DNA of 52,625 nt from Deltaproteobacteria bacterium. Lineage in GTDB: Bacteria > Desulfobacterota > BSN033 > UBA1163. Where the stretch lies: NCBI GenBank assembly GCA_018333535.1, contig JAGXTA010000171.1:1-52625 (forward strand), written 5' to 3'. The notes below the pieces were generated by a model. It searched no databases. It was given only the letters and a program-made list of their open reading frames with translations, and had not been told where the DNA came from. This document shows positions 36,125 to 43,935 of the stretch, piece after piece; the first letter of the stretch is position 1; each line of letters begins with the position of its first letter. A program made the position numbers and the translations under genes.

Positions 36125-37786
36125 TTATTCGATCCAGGCTTCTTTAGCAATGACCCTCTCGGTTGGGTGAACAATGATGCCCTTCACATTGGCTCTGGTG
36201 CCCACCATCTGGACTTCGCTATGGAGGAAGAGCCAGGGGGCTTCCTCGTTGATCAGGGTCAAGGCTTCTTTGTAAAGTTTCTTCCGTTCTTCTGGATTGG
36301 CTGTGCTTCGTGCCCCATCCAGCAATTGATCAAGCTTTTCGTTTTTAAAGAAAGAGGCATTCATCCCTTTCTTTGGCCATTCTCCGGAGTGGAAAAGCGT
36401 GTAAAGGCCATAGTCCGCATCGCCTGTGACGCATCCCCAGCCAAGCATATAGATCTTGTGCTCCACCTGATCTTTCTCGCGGAGGATGGAGGGAAGATAG
36501 GTTCCCCATTCCATCATCTTGATATCTGCCTTGATGCCGACTTTGAGAAGGTCTGCGGCTACTGCCGTGCAAACAGAGGCATCCATATAATATCGCCCGA
36601 CGGCTGGATGGAGTGTGGTCTCAAACCCTTTGGGAAAACCTGCTTCGGCCAGAAGAGCCTTTGCCTTCTCGATGTTATATTCATAGGTCTTAATGGGTGC
36701 ATAGCCGAAGATGCCCGGGCTGATTGCAGCATCGGAAACACGTCCCACTCCGCCAAGCACATGCTTTACGATGGCCTCTTTGTTGACGGCAAAGTTGATG
36801 GCCTGCCTGACCCGCTTATCCTGAAAAGGTTCTTTCAAAGCGTTAAACCCGAGATAGATGGTTCTGACACTTGCGGCGCTCAGGACGACAAGGTTTTTAT
36901 CGGCTTTTAATCGCGGGATATCGAAAGGTGGAATGCGTACGGCTACCTGTACTTCACCCGTCTCCAGAGCAACCACTCTCGAGGCTTCATCCGGAATGAC
37001 ACGCCATGTCACTTCCTCGAGAAGCGGTTTCTTTCCCCAATAGTTGTCATTCCGAGCCATGACAAACTTGTTGCCCGGAACCCATTCTTTAAACATGAAG
37101 ACACCCGTCCCAACCGGCTTTGCTACGGCTTTATCCCAGGATGCCTTGAGTGATGCGGGGCTCTGGATTCCGGTTGCCTGATGGGTCAGGTTGCTCACCA
37201 GTGCGGCAAAAGGCATTTTTGTCTTCATCTTCACGGTGTAATCATCCACAACCGTCACCGTGGAGATGGGCGCCACTAAAAATCTGTAGCGGATGGCAAC
37301 CTTGGGATCGAGAAGGCGATCAAAAGTAACCTTCACCGCCTCTGCATTAAAGGGTGTGCCATCGTGAAAATTAATCCCCTTTCTCAACTTCAGCGTAAAT
37401 TCTGTCGCATCAGATGAAACCTCCCATTTCTCAGCCAGCCTCGGCACAATCTCGCCCTTTGGGGTGAGTTCGAGAAGCGACTCCACCATATGGTCAAGAA
37501 TGGTAAAGGTTGGGGCATCCAAGGCGAAGTGTGTATCCATGGTAAGTGCATCTGTTCCCGAAGCGACGATCAATTTCTGTGGAACCTTTGGCTTGGGCTT
37601 GGCTACCACAGGTTTGGGTTTTTCTGCGGGTTTGGCTTTCACCTCCGCCGGCTTAACTTTCTCCGCAGCCGGTTTTGTCTGGGCAAATGAACTCTCCATC
37701 AGCCCCATGGTGAGGTAAAAGAAGAAACCCAGGGCAAGTAAAACGACAAATCCTGAAATGCTCTTTCTTCTGATTTCCTTCATCAT
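36125..37786 (-). CDS. dppA: Extracellular oligo/dipeptide-binding protein (SBP family 5)
   Basis: About 553 residues. Signal peptide (VVLLALGFFFYLTMGLMESSFAQ), then a Lys/Pro/Ala-rich linker (residues about 38-72, AEKPKPVVAKPKPKV), then an SBP_bac_5 domain: RLAEKWEVSSDATEFTLKLR, FHDGTPFNAEAVKVTFDRL, KRVRQAINFAVNKEAIV. The linker is unusual for this family. ATG 37792 is only 1 nt from GGAGG, so ATG 37786 (7 nt) is preferred. It has its own promoter and is followed by an attenuating terminator. Confidence 0.9.
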   Translation of the reverse strand: MMKEIRRKSISGFVVLLALGFFFYLTMGLMESSFAQTKPAAEKVKPAEVKAKPAEKPKPVVAKPKPKVPQKLIVASGTDALTMDTHFALDAPTFTILDHMVESLLELTPKGEIVPRLAEKWEVSSDATEFTLKLRKGINFHDGTPFNAEAVKVTFDRLLDPKVAIRYRFLVAPISTVTVVDDYTVKMKTKMPFAALVSNLTHQATGIQSPASLKASWDKAVAKPVGTGVFMFKEWVPGNKFVMARNDNYWGKKPLLEEVTWRVIPDEASRVVALETGEVQVAVRIPPFDIPRLKADKNLVVLSAASVRTIYLGFNALKEPFQDKRVRQAINFAVNKEAIVKHVLGGVGRVSDAAISPGIFGYAPIKTYEYNIEKAKALLAEAGFPKGFETTLHPAVGRYYMDASVCTAVAADLLKVGIKADIKMMEWGTYLPSILREKDQVEHKIYMLGWGCVTGDADYGLYTLFHSGEWPKKGMNASFFKNEKLDQLLDGARSTANPEERKKLYKEALTLINEEAPWLFLHSEVQMVGTRANVKGIIVHPTERVIAKEAWIE

Positions 37787-37922
37787 CTCCATTCCTCCTC
37801 TCAGAATCTAAATAATTGTCTTAATTCGAAACTCTTCACTCTCAACTATTATCTTTTCACCCCCTCTCTTTAATAATTCCTATCTTTAGGATCGTCCAAT
37901 GATAAAAGGCCAAACGACCCAA

Positions 37923-37951
37923 AATTTACACGAATTCCCTTTTAAAGTCAA
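37923..37951 (-). promoter_or_regulatory. Sigma-70-type promoter for the dpp operon
   Basis: On the - strand TTGACT (37946-37951) and TAAATT (37923-37928) are separated by 17 bp. The transcript would have a leader of about 130 nt before dppA. Confidence 0.55.
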
Positions 37952-37954
37952 ATC

Positions 37955-38271
37955 ATTTTATTGAGATTTCTGATGAAAAAGTATCGAAATCTCTGATTAC
38001 CCAGATTACGACCGATTACACTGAAGCGAAATGCATTGAAATTAGTGCCGGCTGAAGCCGGTAGCTTTGATTTCGGCTGGAAGCCGATTAAAGTCAAACA
38101 CTTCTTACCCCCTCAACCTGTCCCTCTCCCCTGAAGCTGTGAAAAAATTGCATGAATCACCCCCACCCTCCTTCGACGGGAGGAGGCGGGGGGGAGGGTG
38201 AGCAAAATGCAAGCCACCAATTCACCTAAAGGTGAGGGTTTTTCTCCCATTCCCCGAGGGGGATAATAAAG
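37955..38271. repeat. Repeat-filled spacer
   Basis: No gene is seen. Two small palindromes, GCCGGCTGAAGCCGG (38048-38062) and TCGGCTGGAAGCCGA (38075-38089), are followed by G/C-rich CCCCCACCCTCC...GGAGGCGGGGGGGAGGGTG strings (38160-38201) of the kind found at 90-125. These look like REP-type repeats between dppA and the convergently placed peptidase operon end. Confidence 0.45.
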
Positions 38272-38958
38272 TTAAAACCTTAATCGACGCCCATTCTCTT
38301 TTAACCACAGTCTTTGTCTCCTGTAATCGGGGAGGATCGACTCTAAGTAGCTCCAGAATCTTCCGGAATGATTTTTTTCTTTGATATGCGCCAGTTCGTG
38401 AATCAGTATATAATCGATGACGGTCAGCGGCGCCATGACCATTCTCCAACTGAAAGATAATCGATTATCTCGTGAACAGGAGCCCCAGCGGGATTTGGCG
38501 CTTGTTATCCTGATCTCTTTTGGAAAGAGATGCAGCCTATTGCTGTAATAGTCCACTCTTCCAGCGATTATCTCTTTAGCCTCTCTCTTATACCACAGAA
38601 TAAAAAGATCCCTTGCCTTCTCGATATGGTCCAGATCAAGGATGAATTTCCCAAAAGATAATTTTAGGGGAGGTCCCTGATGGTCGGACTCCCGGATTTC
38701 CAATGGATACGATTCTCCTAAATATAAAAATTTCTCCCCGGGAATAAATGCCTTTTCGGTTTCTTTGATCGATCTTTCTTTTTCTGAAATCTTTTTAATG
38801 ACCCATGACTCTTTTTCCTTAATAAATCCCTCTATCTCCCCCTTTGGCGTATGATAAGGGACGTAGAGGACAATTCTCCCATCTTCTTTAATGCGGAGAG
38901 AGAGCGTTTTTCTCCTCTTCTTGCTTCTGATCAAATGAACGTTAAGATGATGCTCCAT
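38272..38958 (-). CDS. YgjP-like zinc metallopeptidase (DUF45)
   Basis: 228 residues. The HELAH motif (YILIHELAHIKEKNHSGRFW), with the third histidine in NHSGRFW, defines a gluzincin-like zinc site. The preceding SAKSRWGSCSRDNRLSFSWRM block is the YgjP/DUF45 signature. It is probably a cytoplasmic peptidase; the family is often encoded near restriction or repair genes, but its substrate is unknown. The start overlaps the 3' end of the upstream amidohydrolase by 17 bp. Confidence 0.88.
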   Translation of the reverse strand: MEHHLNVHLIRSKKRRKTLSLRIKEDGRIVLYVPYHTPKGEIEGFIKEKESWVIKKISEKERSIKETEKAFIPGEKFLYLGESYPLEIRESDHQGPPLKLSFGKFILDLDHIEKARDLFILWYKREAKEIIAGRVDYYSNRLHLFPKEIRITSAKSRWGSCSRDNRLSFSWRMVMAPLTVIDYILIHELAHIKEKNHSGRFWSYLESILPDYRRQRLWLKENGRRLRF

Positions 38959-39793
38959 GGGCCATGTAATTCATGTAATTCTTATTCACTAATTTATGGA
39001 ATATTTCCATGTCTTCCAGAAATCGATTTATAAATTCAAGCGTCGATTGGACCATTTCCGGCTGACCAATCACTGCATCGCTGCCAAAAAGGACCCGATC
39101 CTGGTTCTGTTGGATAAAGCTCTTATAGGAGGCCGGCTCTTTTTCCATAAACGATGTCAAAGAAGACATATCCGTGTAACAATTTGAATACTTATCTAAC
39201 AGCAAGGACATGGCCCTTCTGGAAAATCCGAAATGAGGGATATTAAAATGTGTTCCCGGGTAACTCCTGACCATTTCTTCAACAAAGTCTCCATATCTTC
39301 TCAAATCAACATGCATCAGAATCGGCATCCCCTGAGAGGATGCCTCTCCGATGATCAATGATGTAATTTTCTCCGACTCCTTGCATGTTCGGCCAAACGT
39401 CTTTTCCATGCCGCCGATGCAAAGGGTTGTATCTTCTTTTGGAACATAAAGCAGTTTAAGGCCCTTAAAACCCTTCTGTTTGTACATTTTAATTTTATCT
39501 TCAATATGATTCTCCATAAAGCGAGCGTCTAAAAAGGGGACGATCTTCAGGGGACGGGGTAAGTTCATCACCGCAAATGGATCCTTTTGATTTTCAAGAG
39601 CCTCCCGTGTAACAAAAGGATGATAGGCTCCGGGTATCATCTTCAGATAAGCATCTATTTCAGCGGGGAATTCGCTTATCACCAGGATATTTATGCCTGC
39701 AAGACCGGTCTTTTCTAAAAGCCCAATTTTTTGCTGGAGTTCGTGTAAAGAACAGTCATAAAAGAAATGAATATGCGCATCATAATATTCCAT
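38942..39793 (-). CDS. Amidohydrolase-2 family protein
   Basis: 283 residues, metal-dependent TIM-barrel hydrolase/decarboxylase type. Metal ligands are likely in DAHIHF (HxH), ILMHVD and the late FGSDAVIG. ATG 39793 is preceded by AAAGGAG at about 10 nt; an in-frame TTG lies 6 nt upstream. The substrate cannot be inferred. It lies between a DUF362 gene and the peptidase gene that it overlaps. Confidence 0.82.
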   Translation of the reverse strand: MEYYDAHIHFFYDCSLHELQQKIGLLEKTGLAGINILVISEFPAEIDAYLKMIPGAYHPFVTREALENQKDPFAVMNLPRPLKIVPFLDARFMENHIEDKIKMYKQKGFKGLKLLYVPKEDTTLCIGGMEKTFGRTCKESEKITSLIIGEASSQGMPILMHVDLRRYGDFVEEMVRSYPGTHFNIPHFGFSRRAMSLLLDKYSNCYTDMSSLTSFMEKEPASYKSFIQQNQDRVLFGSDAVIGQPEMVQSTLEFINRFLEDMEIFHKLVNKNYMNYMAHGASS

Positions 39794-39834
39794 GCTCAAA
39801 AGTCTCCTTTAGGATAAGGAAGGACTCTATATTA

Positions 39835-40824
39835 TCATCCCTTCTTCAATATCTCTAAAACCCGATCCCGGTAGTCCTGGCTATTTTCATCGGCAGGTAT
39901 CACCTCGATCTCTGAGGGAGACGATGCCCCCAAACCAAGCTCCACTGCCCTTGCAATCTGCTCCTGATCAAAGATCTTCGGTTTCATAATACTCTCGTTG
40001 CTTCCGAGAAATTTTAAAATGGCAACTCCGACGGCATCAATAGCCACCCGATCGGTCGAGGCGAGGAAGACCTCCCCTTTGATATGCTTCCCGGTCATTG
40101 GGCCGCCATCTACAAAGGCATCGATTCCGTCAAGGATGACAAGAGCAGGTTTAAAAGGTTCATTGATCTCGGCAATCATCTTTCGTTGATGGAGAGAACT
40201 GTGAAGCTCCCGCATGTAATCGTATCCATGACGGGAGGTAGGAACAGCACCCACATGGAGCTTCAGCGACAGGGTGAAGATTCCTCCATACTGATGCGTC
40301 TTCAGGCAGCAGGTGGAGATGAGGCACTCTGAATCAAGAATGGGCCGCGCAATCCTAAACCCATTCGGCCAGTGGCTCTTCTTGGGTTTGAATAACACCC
40401 AATCCTTCTCCTCAAGATTATCAAAATCAATGACCTTTACATTCAATTTTTCCAGAATGGGCAAAATCCCCTTTTTCTCCATCACCTCACGGGTCAAGGG
40501 ATGGCTTCTCTCTCCGAGGCTGATCGATCTTGCCCCCATTTCCCAGACCTCTTCGACTAAGGCAACTAATGTGTCGTTATGCGTGGAGCCCGGTGTGATA
40601 TCTGCGGTATTGAAATTGGGTTTGATCAAGACATCTTTCCCCTTGACAGGATTAATATTAAGTGTCTTCAAAGATCTCTTTACCCCATTCTTCCTATCAT
40701 CTGTCTTCACCAATGCCACACGACTTGCTGCCTTGGACATAGCAACACCTCCCATTCCCATAAATAGAGCCCCTCCGGCCACTCCGGTATACTTTAAAAA
40801 ATCCCTCCGATTGACTCTCTTCAT
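39835..40824 (-). CDS. Tat-exported DUF362 protein
   Basis: 329 residues. A twin-arginine signal (NRRDFLKYTGVAGGALFMG) is followed by a DUF362 domain: VLIKPNFNTADITPGSTHND, GARSISLGERSHP, ISTCCLKTHQYGGIFTLSLK and VILDGIDAFVDGGP. Many DUF362 proteins carry a ferredoxin module, but none is present here. It is predicted to be exported folded to the periplasm. Function unknown. Confidence 0.85.
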   Translation of the reverse strand: MKRVNRRDFLKYTGVAGGALFMGMGGVAMSKAASRVALVKTDDRKNGVKRSLKTLNINPVKGKDVLIKPNFNTADITPGSTHNDTLVALVEEVWEMGARSISLGERSHPLTREVMEKKGILPILEKLNVKVIDFDNLEEKDWVLFKPKKSHWPNGFRIARPILDSECLISTCCLKTHQYGGIFTLSLKLHVGAVPTSRHGYDYMRELHSSLHQRKMIAEINEPFKPALVILDGIDAFVDGGPMTGKHIKGEVFLASTDRVAIDAVGVAILKFLGSNESIMKPKIFDQEQIARAVELGLGASSPSEIEVIPADENSQDYRDRVLEILKKG

Positions 40825-41086
40825 CGTTTTCTAATAATCAGGTTTTATTATTTGGCTCTCGGTCGTATCTCCCCTGACCCAGACAGAGATAGATATACTT
40901 CTTTTTGGAACCAGCCATTCGTTAGTTCCCCTACCCTTCCCATCTAAGTTTAAAGGGGTAGGAAATTATAAAATATTCTTATTCCGATTAACCAATTATC
41001 TTTGTCAAGGCCAAAATAAATGGAGGGAAGGACTTGCCGGTGAACTTTTAAGGTGAGTGTAATCTCGATTGGAGTGGTTTGGTTAC

Positions 41087-42259
41087 TTACGAATACTCAC
41101 CGTTCCAAAGAGCCTCTAAAAAACCCTTATATGGAAGAACCGTTATATCTTCGACTTTTCTTCTCCGTGGCTCAAGGCTGACGCACAGATACCGCTTCAG
41201 TTTTTTCTCGTCGGAGAGCGCCCGAAGTGGTTTCAAATCAGAGACCGACAAGTTCCCCTTGGCTTTCACCTCCACCGCCGTATGATCCCCAATGATAAAA
41301 TCAACCTCAAACCCGGAGGTTGATCGCCAGTAACTTAAGCTCTCTCCAGACACATAATCGCTGTAACTGATAAGTTCATGCATGAGATATGTTTCGAAAG
41401 CCTCGCCAAATTCAGGCGTGCCAGGACGAAACTTCCGTCCCTGAAGCACAGAGACAACTCCAACATCGAAAAAGTAGTATTTGGAAGAGGCCAAGGGTTT
41501 TCTCTTCTTGGACTTCCGCCACGCAGGAAGTTCATAAAGAATCAGCGTGTCTTTAAGAATTTCAAAATATTCATACACAGTCGTCCGTGCTACCTGGGCA
41601 TCATTGGAGACATTGGTAAAGTTCACGATCTGGCTATTGCAAAGAGCGGCAACTTTTAGAAAACGGCTAAAAGCAGGTAGGTTGCGGGTTGCCCCCTCAG
41701 CAATGATTTCCTGAAGGTACGATCCGGCATAGGCCTGCAAGTCAGCCCGAGGATCATCAGAAAAATAGATCGATGGGAGCAGTCCCCGTTCTATAACGCG
41801 GCTCAGGTCAAATTTGTCGCCCATTTCTTTGTAAGTGAAGGGGTGCAGATATTTTGTCCGCGCCCTTCCTCCTAAAAGATTAACACCACCTCGGCGGAGC
41901 TTACGTGCACTTGAACCCGTGAGCAGGAATCGGATGCCATGCGTCTCGATGAGGCGGTGCACTTCATTTAGGAGAATCGGAAGACGCTGGATTTCGTCAA
42001 TGACCACAATGCGGTCTCCCGCAGTGAGTTCCTGCCCGATCCGACCGGGATTCTGACTTAAGGTCAGATAAATCGAGCTATCGAGGAGATCGTAAACCTT
42101 CACTCTTTTCAGGGTATGATAAATTAAAGAGGTTTTTCCGGTCTGGCGCGGCCCGAAGAGGAAATGGGACTTTTTCTCCATCAAGGCGGGGATGTCCAAT
42201 ATCCTTGGGACATAGGGCAGGTCACTGTTTTTGTTTCCATTTGACGACTTCATCGTCAT
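41087..42259 (-). CDS. AAA_14/DUF4143 ATPase (second copy)
   Basis: 390 residues. Walker A LFGPRQTGKTSLIYHTL (about 34-50), Walker B RIVVIDEIQRLP, sensor RFLLTGSSARKL, DUF4143 region YAGSYLQEIIAEGATRNLPA, and the C-terminal SYWRSTSGFEVDFIIGDHTA followed by VEVKAKG, with D/E/K residues of a PD-(D/E)xK-like fold. It is only distantly similar to the gene at 25755. The upstream DNA (42260-42430) has no clear Shine-Dalgarno; an ATG two codons in is also possible. Confidence 0.88.
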   Translation of the reverse strand: MTMKSSNGNKNSDLPYVPRILDIPALMEKKSHFLFGPRQTGKTSLIYHTLKRVKVYDLLDSSIYLTLSQNPGRIGQELTAGDRIVVIDEIQRLPILLNEVHRLIETHGIRFLLTGSSARKLRRGGVNLLGGRARTKYLHPFTYKEMGDKFDLSRVIERGLLPSIYFSDDPRADLQAYAGSYLQEIIAEGATRNLPAFSRFLKVAALCNSQIVNFTNVSNDAQVARTTVYEYFEILKDTLILYELPAWRKSKKRKPLASSKYYFFDVGVVSVLQGRKFRPGTPEFGEAFETYLMHELISYSDYVSGESLSYWRSTSGFEVDFIIGDHTAVEVKAKGNLSVSDLKPLRALSDEKKLKRYLCVSLEPRRRKVEDITVLPYKGFLEALWNGEYS

Positions 42260-42535
42260 ATATCATGCCAAATGACGATACATATGTCAATATTTTTTCT
42301 ACCGTCTCCCTTTTAGGGGTGGTTTTGGTCTTCCGTGGCGGAGAGGTTTTGGAAAAAGATTGAGAATGTGTAAGCGGAGGCAAGATAAGAGAAAATACCT
42401 TATTATCGATCCCTGACCCCAAACTCATTTGGGATTATACGGCCGCCATCATTGGATGTACCGGCGCAATTCGATGCTTGGTCATGATTACCTCCTCAGT
42501 GATAATCGACAATTTCCACCTGTGCAGTATCTTCT

Positions 42536-42814
42536 TTAGGCCGCCTTTTGAATTTCTTTAGCCTCGTATTCAGGAAACATGATAATAGCAGGGTGGATGT
42601 CAAAAGCTTTTGCTAACTGTTCTACACGCTTTTTGCCAATTTCTACCTTTTCGTTTTCTAAGAGGCTAATATTGGTTGGGCTGATGCCCGAACGCCTGGC
42701 AAGTTCAGCCTGGGTCCAGCCTTTTAACTCACGAAGCATTCGTATGACCTCCCCTGTCGTCAGTTTAGCATGCGCTTTTGCTGGTACAAATTCAGCTTGC
42801 CCACGAGTTCTCAT
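42536..42814 (-). CDS. XRE-type HTH antitoxin (HigA-like)
   Basis: 92 residues with one helix-turn-helix of Cro/C1 type (MLRELKGWTQAELARRSGIS...NISLLENEKVEIGKKRVEQLAKAFDI). It lies directly downstream of a RelE-like frame, in the toxin-first order of HigBA/RelE-Xre modules. AGGAGGAC precedes the ATG. Since the toxin frame is 5'-truncated, it may now be an orphan regulator. Confidence 0.82.
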   Translation of the reverse strand: MRTRGQAEFVPAKAHAKLTTGEVIRMLRELKGWTQAELARRSGISPTNISLLENEKVEIGKKRVEQLAKAFDIHPAIIMFPEYEAKEIQKAA

Positions 42815-42822
42815 AAGTCCTC

Positions 42823-43071
42823 CTAATAGTTGTGTGGTGTAATCTCCAAAACAAAAACCGTAACAATGTCCTGCTCTACGGCATAGATAACCCTGTATTG
42901 TAAGCTCAAACGCGATGACCGCTGTCCCTCGCGCTTTCCCTTTAGTTTTTCGTCATGGAACCCCGGGAACTCCCTTAATTTCTCCGGACCATGCCTGAAC
43001 ACAATGTCCTTCCACACTTCATATTTCTTAACGACCGCCGTTGGAAGCCCGCGGCATGTTTTTTCGATGTC
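42823..43071 (-). pseudogene. RelE/HigB-type toxin, 5'-truncated
   Basis: The frame encodes VWKDIVFRHGPEKLREFPGF, HDEKLKGKREGQRSSRLSLQ and YRVIYAVEQDIVTVFVLEIT, the core of RelE-like mRNA interferases. Upstream it continues in frame as DIEKTCRGLPTAVVKKYE to the brnA stop codon at 43075, with no ATG; only a GTG at 43017 could start a shortened protein. The N-terminal strand seems lost where the two toxin-antitoxin modules join. Confidence 0.65.
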
Positions 43072-43074
43072 GCG

Positions 43075-43314
43075 TTAGGCACTCTTTTGATACTGTGAAG
43101 CATACCAATCTATAATCCGCCTGATCATTTTCTGATACGATGTATGGTGCTTTTGTGCTTCTTTCTTGAAAAATTCCACGCTCGATTTTTTCAAAGAGAT
43201 GGTTATCTTAACGTTTTCTTCTTTAAAGACTAACTGATCTGGTGGGGGGAGAAAATCTTTTACGACTCTCAATTCCCCCATTGGTTCGTCAGTATATTTT
43301 ATTTTGTTCTTCAT
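43075..43314 (-). CDS. brnA: BrnA-like antitoxin
   Basis: 79 residues from ATG 43314, which has GGGAGG upstream; the start lies inside the 3' end of brnT (26-bp overlap). The C-terminal KITISLKKSSVEFFKKEAQK and YQKMIRRIIDWYASQ form a ribbon-helix-helix of BrnA type. It would neutralise BrnT and repress the operon. Confidence 0.85.
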   Translation of the reverse strand: MKNKIKYTDEPMGELRVVKDFLPPPDQLVFKEENVKITISLKKSSVEFFKKEAQKHHTSYQKMIRRIIDWYASQYQKSA

Positions 43315-43576
43315 AGATTTTCCTCCCTCTTCTCCAATACCCCGCGCCATAAATGCGGATGACATTCCCCCTGTATGTGAATCGAACGGTCATTACTCCG
43401 TCTCCGACACGGCCAATACAATAAAATCTTTCCTCCTCACCGCCATGGGTCGTGTCTTCCGCAATCACACGGTGAGGGTCAAGAAAAGCATGTTGGGCTA
43501 TAGCAAAAGAAACACCATGCTTCACTTGATTTTCTTTGTCTTTGTCCTCGTCCCATTCGAAGCGGGTCTTTTGCAC
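43289..43576 (-). CDS. brnT: BrnT-like toxin
   Basis: 95 residues, a BrnT-type RelE-fold ribonuclease. FEWDEDKDKENQVKHGVSF followed by AFLDPHRV, RFYCIGRVGDGVMTVRFTYR and VIRIYGAGYWRRGRKIYEEQ are family signatures. It is preceded by a near-consensus promoter and followed by the overlapping brnA, so the module looks complete and functional. Confidence 0.88.
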   Translation of the reverse strand: MQKTRFEWDEDKDKENQVKHGVSFAIAQHAFLDPHRVIAEDTTHGGEEERFYCIGRVGDGVMTVRFTYRGNVIRIYGAGYWRRGRKIYEEQNKIY

Positions 43577-43582
43577 ATAAGA

Positions 43583-43611
43583 ATTATACTATTTTATAAA
43601 TCATACTGCAA
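43583..43611 (-). promoter_or_regulatory. Sigma-70-type promoter of brnTA
   Basis: On the - strand TTGCAG (43606-43611) and a perfect TATAAT (43583-43588) are separated by 17 bp. The brnT start codon is 7 bp from the -10 box, so the transcript is leaderless or nearly so, or uses a later start codon. Confidence 0.6.
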
Positions 43612-43728
43612 TACAAAAGTATGGCGAAATGTATGGAAGGAGATAAGAGGCAATAAAATGAATTTGCGTCCAACGGTCAAGTCAAGTCGCGGGGAAATAC
43701 TTCCATTGCTTGTTCTGAAATTCCCCAA

Positions 43729-43908
43729 ATGGCTGAAATCCAAATTGAAGGCTTAGCCTCCCGCGATGAAGAATTTTTGAGCCGAAAGGATTTGGAAAAA
43801 GACTTAGAAGAAGTGAGCGGAGATAAGAAAAGAGAAAAAATAGTGATAGTCTATTTGTTAACGAAATCAATAATGGGAACCCGTCCCCGATTACTGTTTT
43901 ATAATTAG
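43729..43908 (+). CDS. Possible small protein, unrecognised
   Basis: 59 codons beginning MAEIQIEGLASRDEEFLSRK with charged helical content, then a tail that looks like random translation. There is no Shine-Dalgarno. A second short frame starts at 43658. The spacer 43620-43935 otherwise holds nothing I recognise; it may contain remnants of a small antitoxin gene. Confidence 0.2.
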   Translation: MAEIQIEGLASRDEEFLSRKDLEKDLEEVSGDKKREKIVIVYLLTKSIMGTRPRLLFYN

Positions 43909-43935
43909 GAATGCCCATTCGCTATCCATCTTTTT

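Noticed and set aside
42222-42428. 68-codon frame between the second DUF4143 ATPase and the HTH gene
   Set aside because: No RBS, no motif, biased residues (Lys/Thr/Pro); overlaps the likely promoter region of the ATPase gene.
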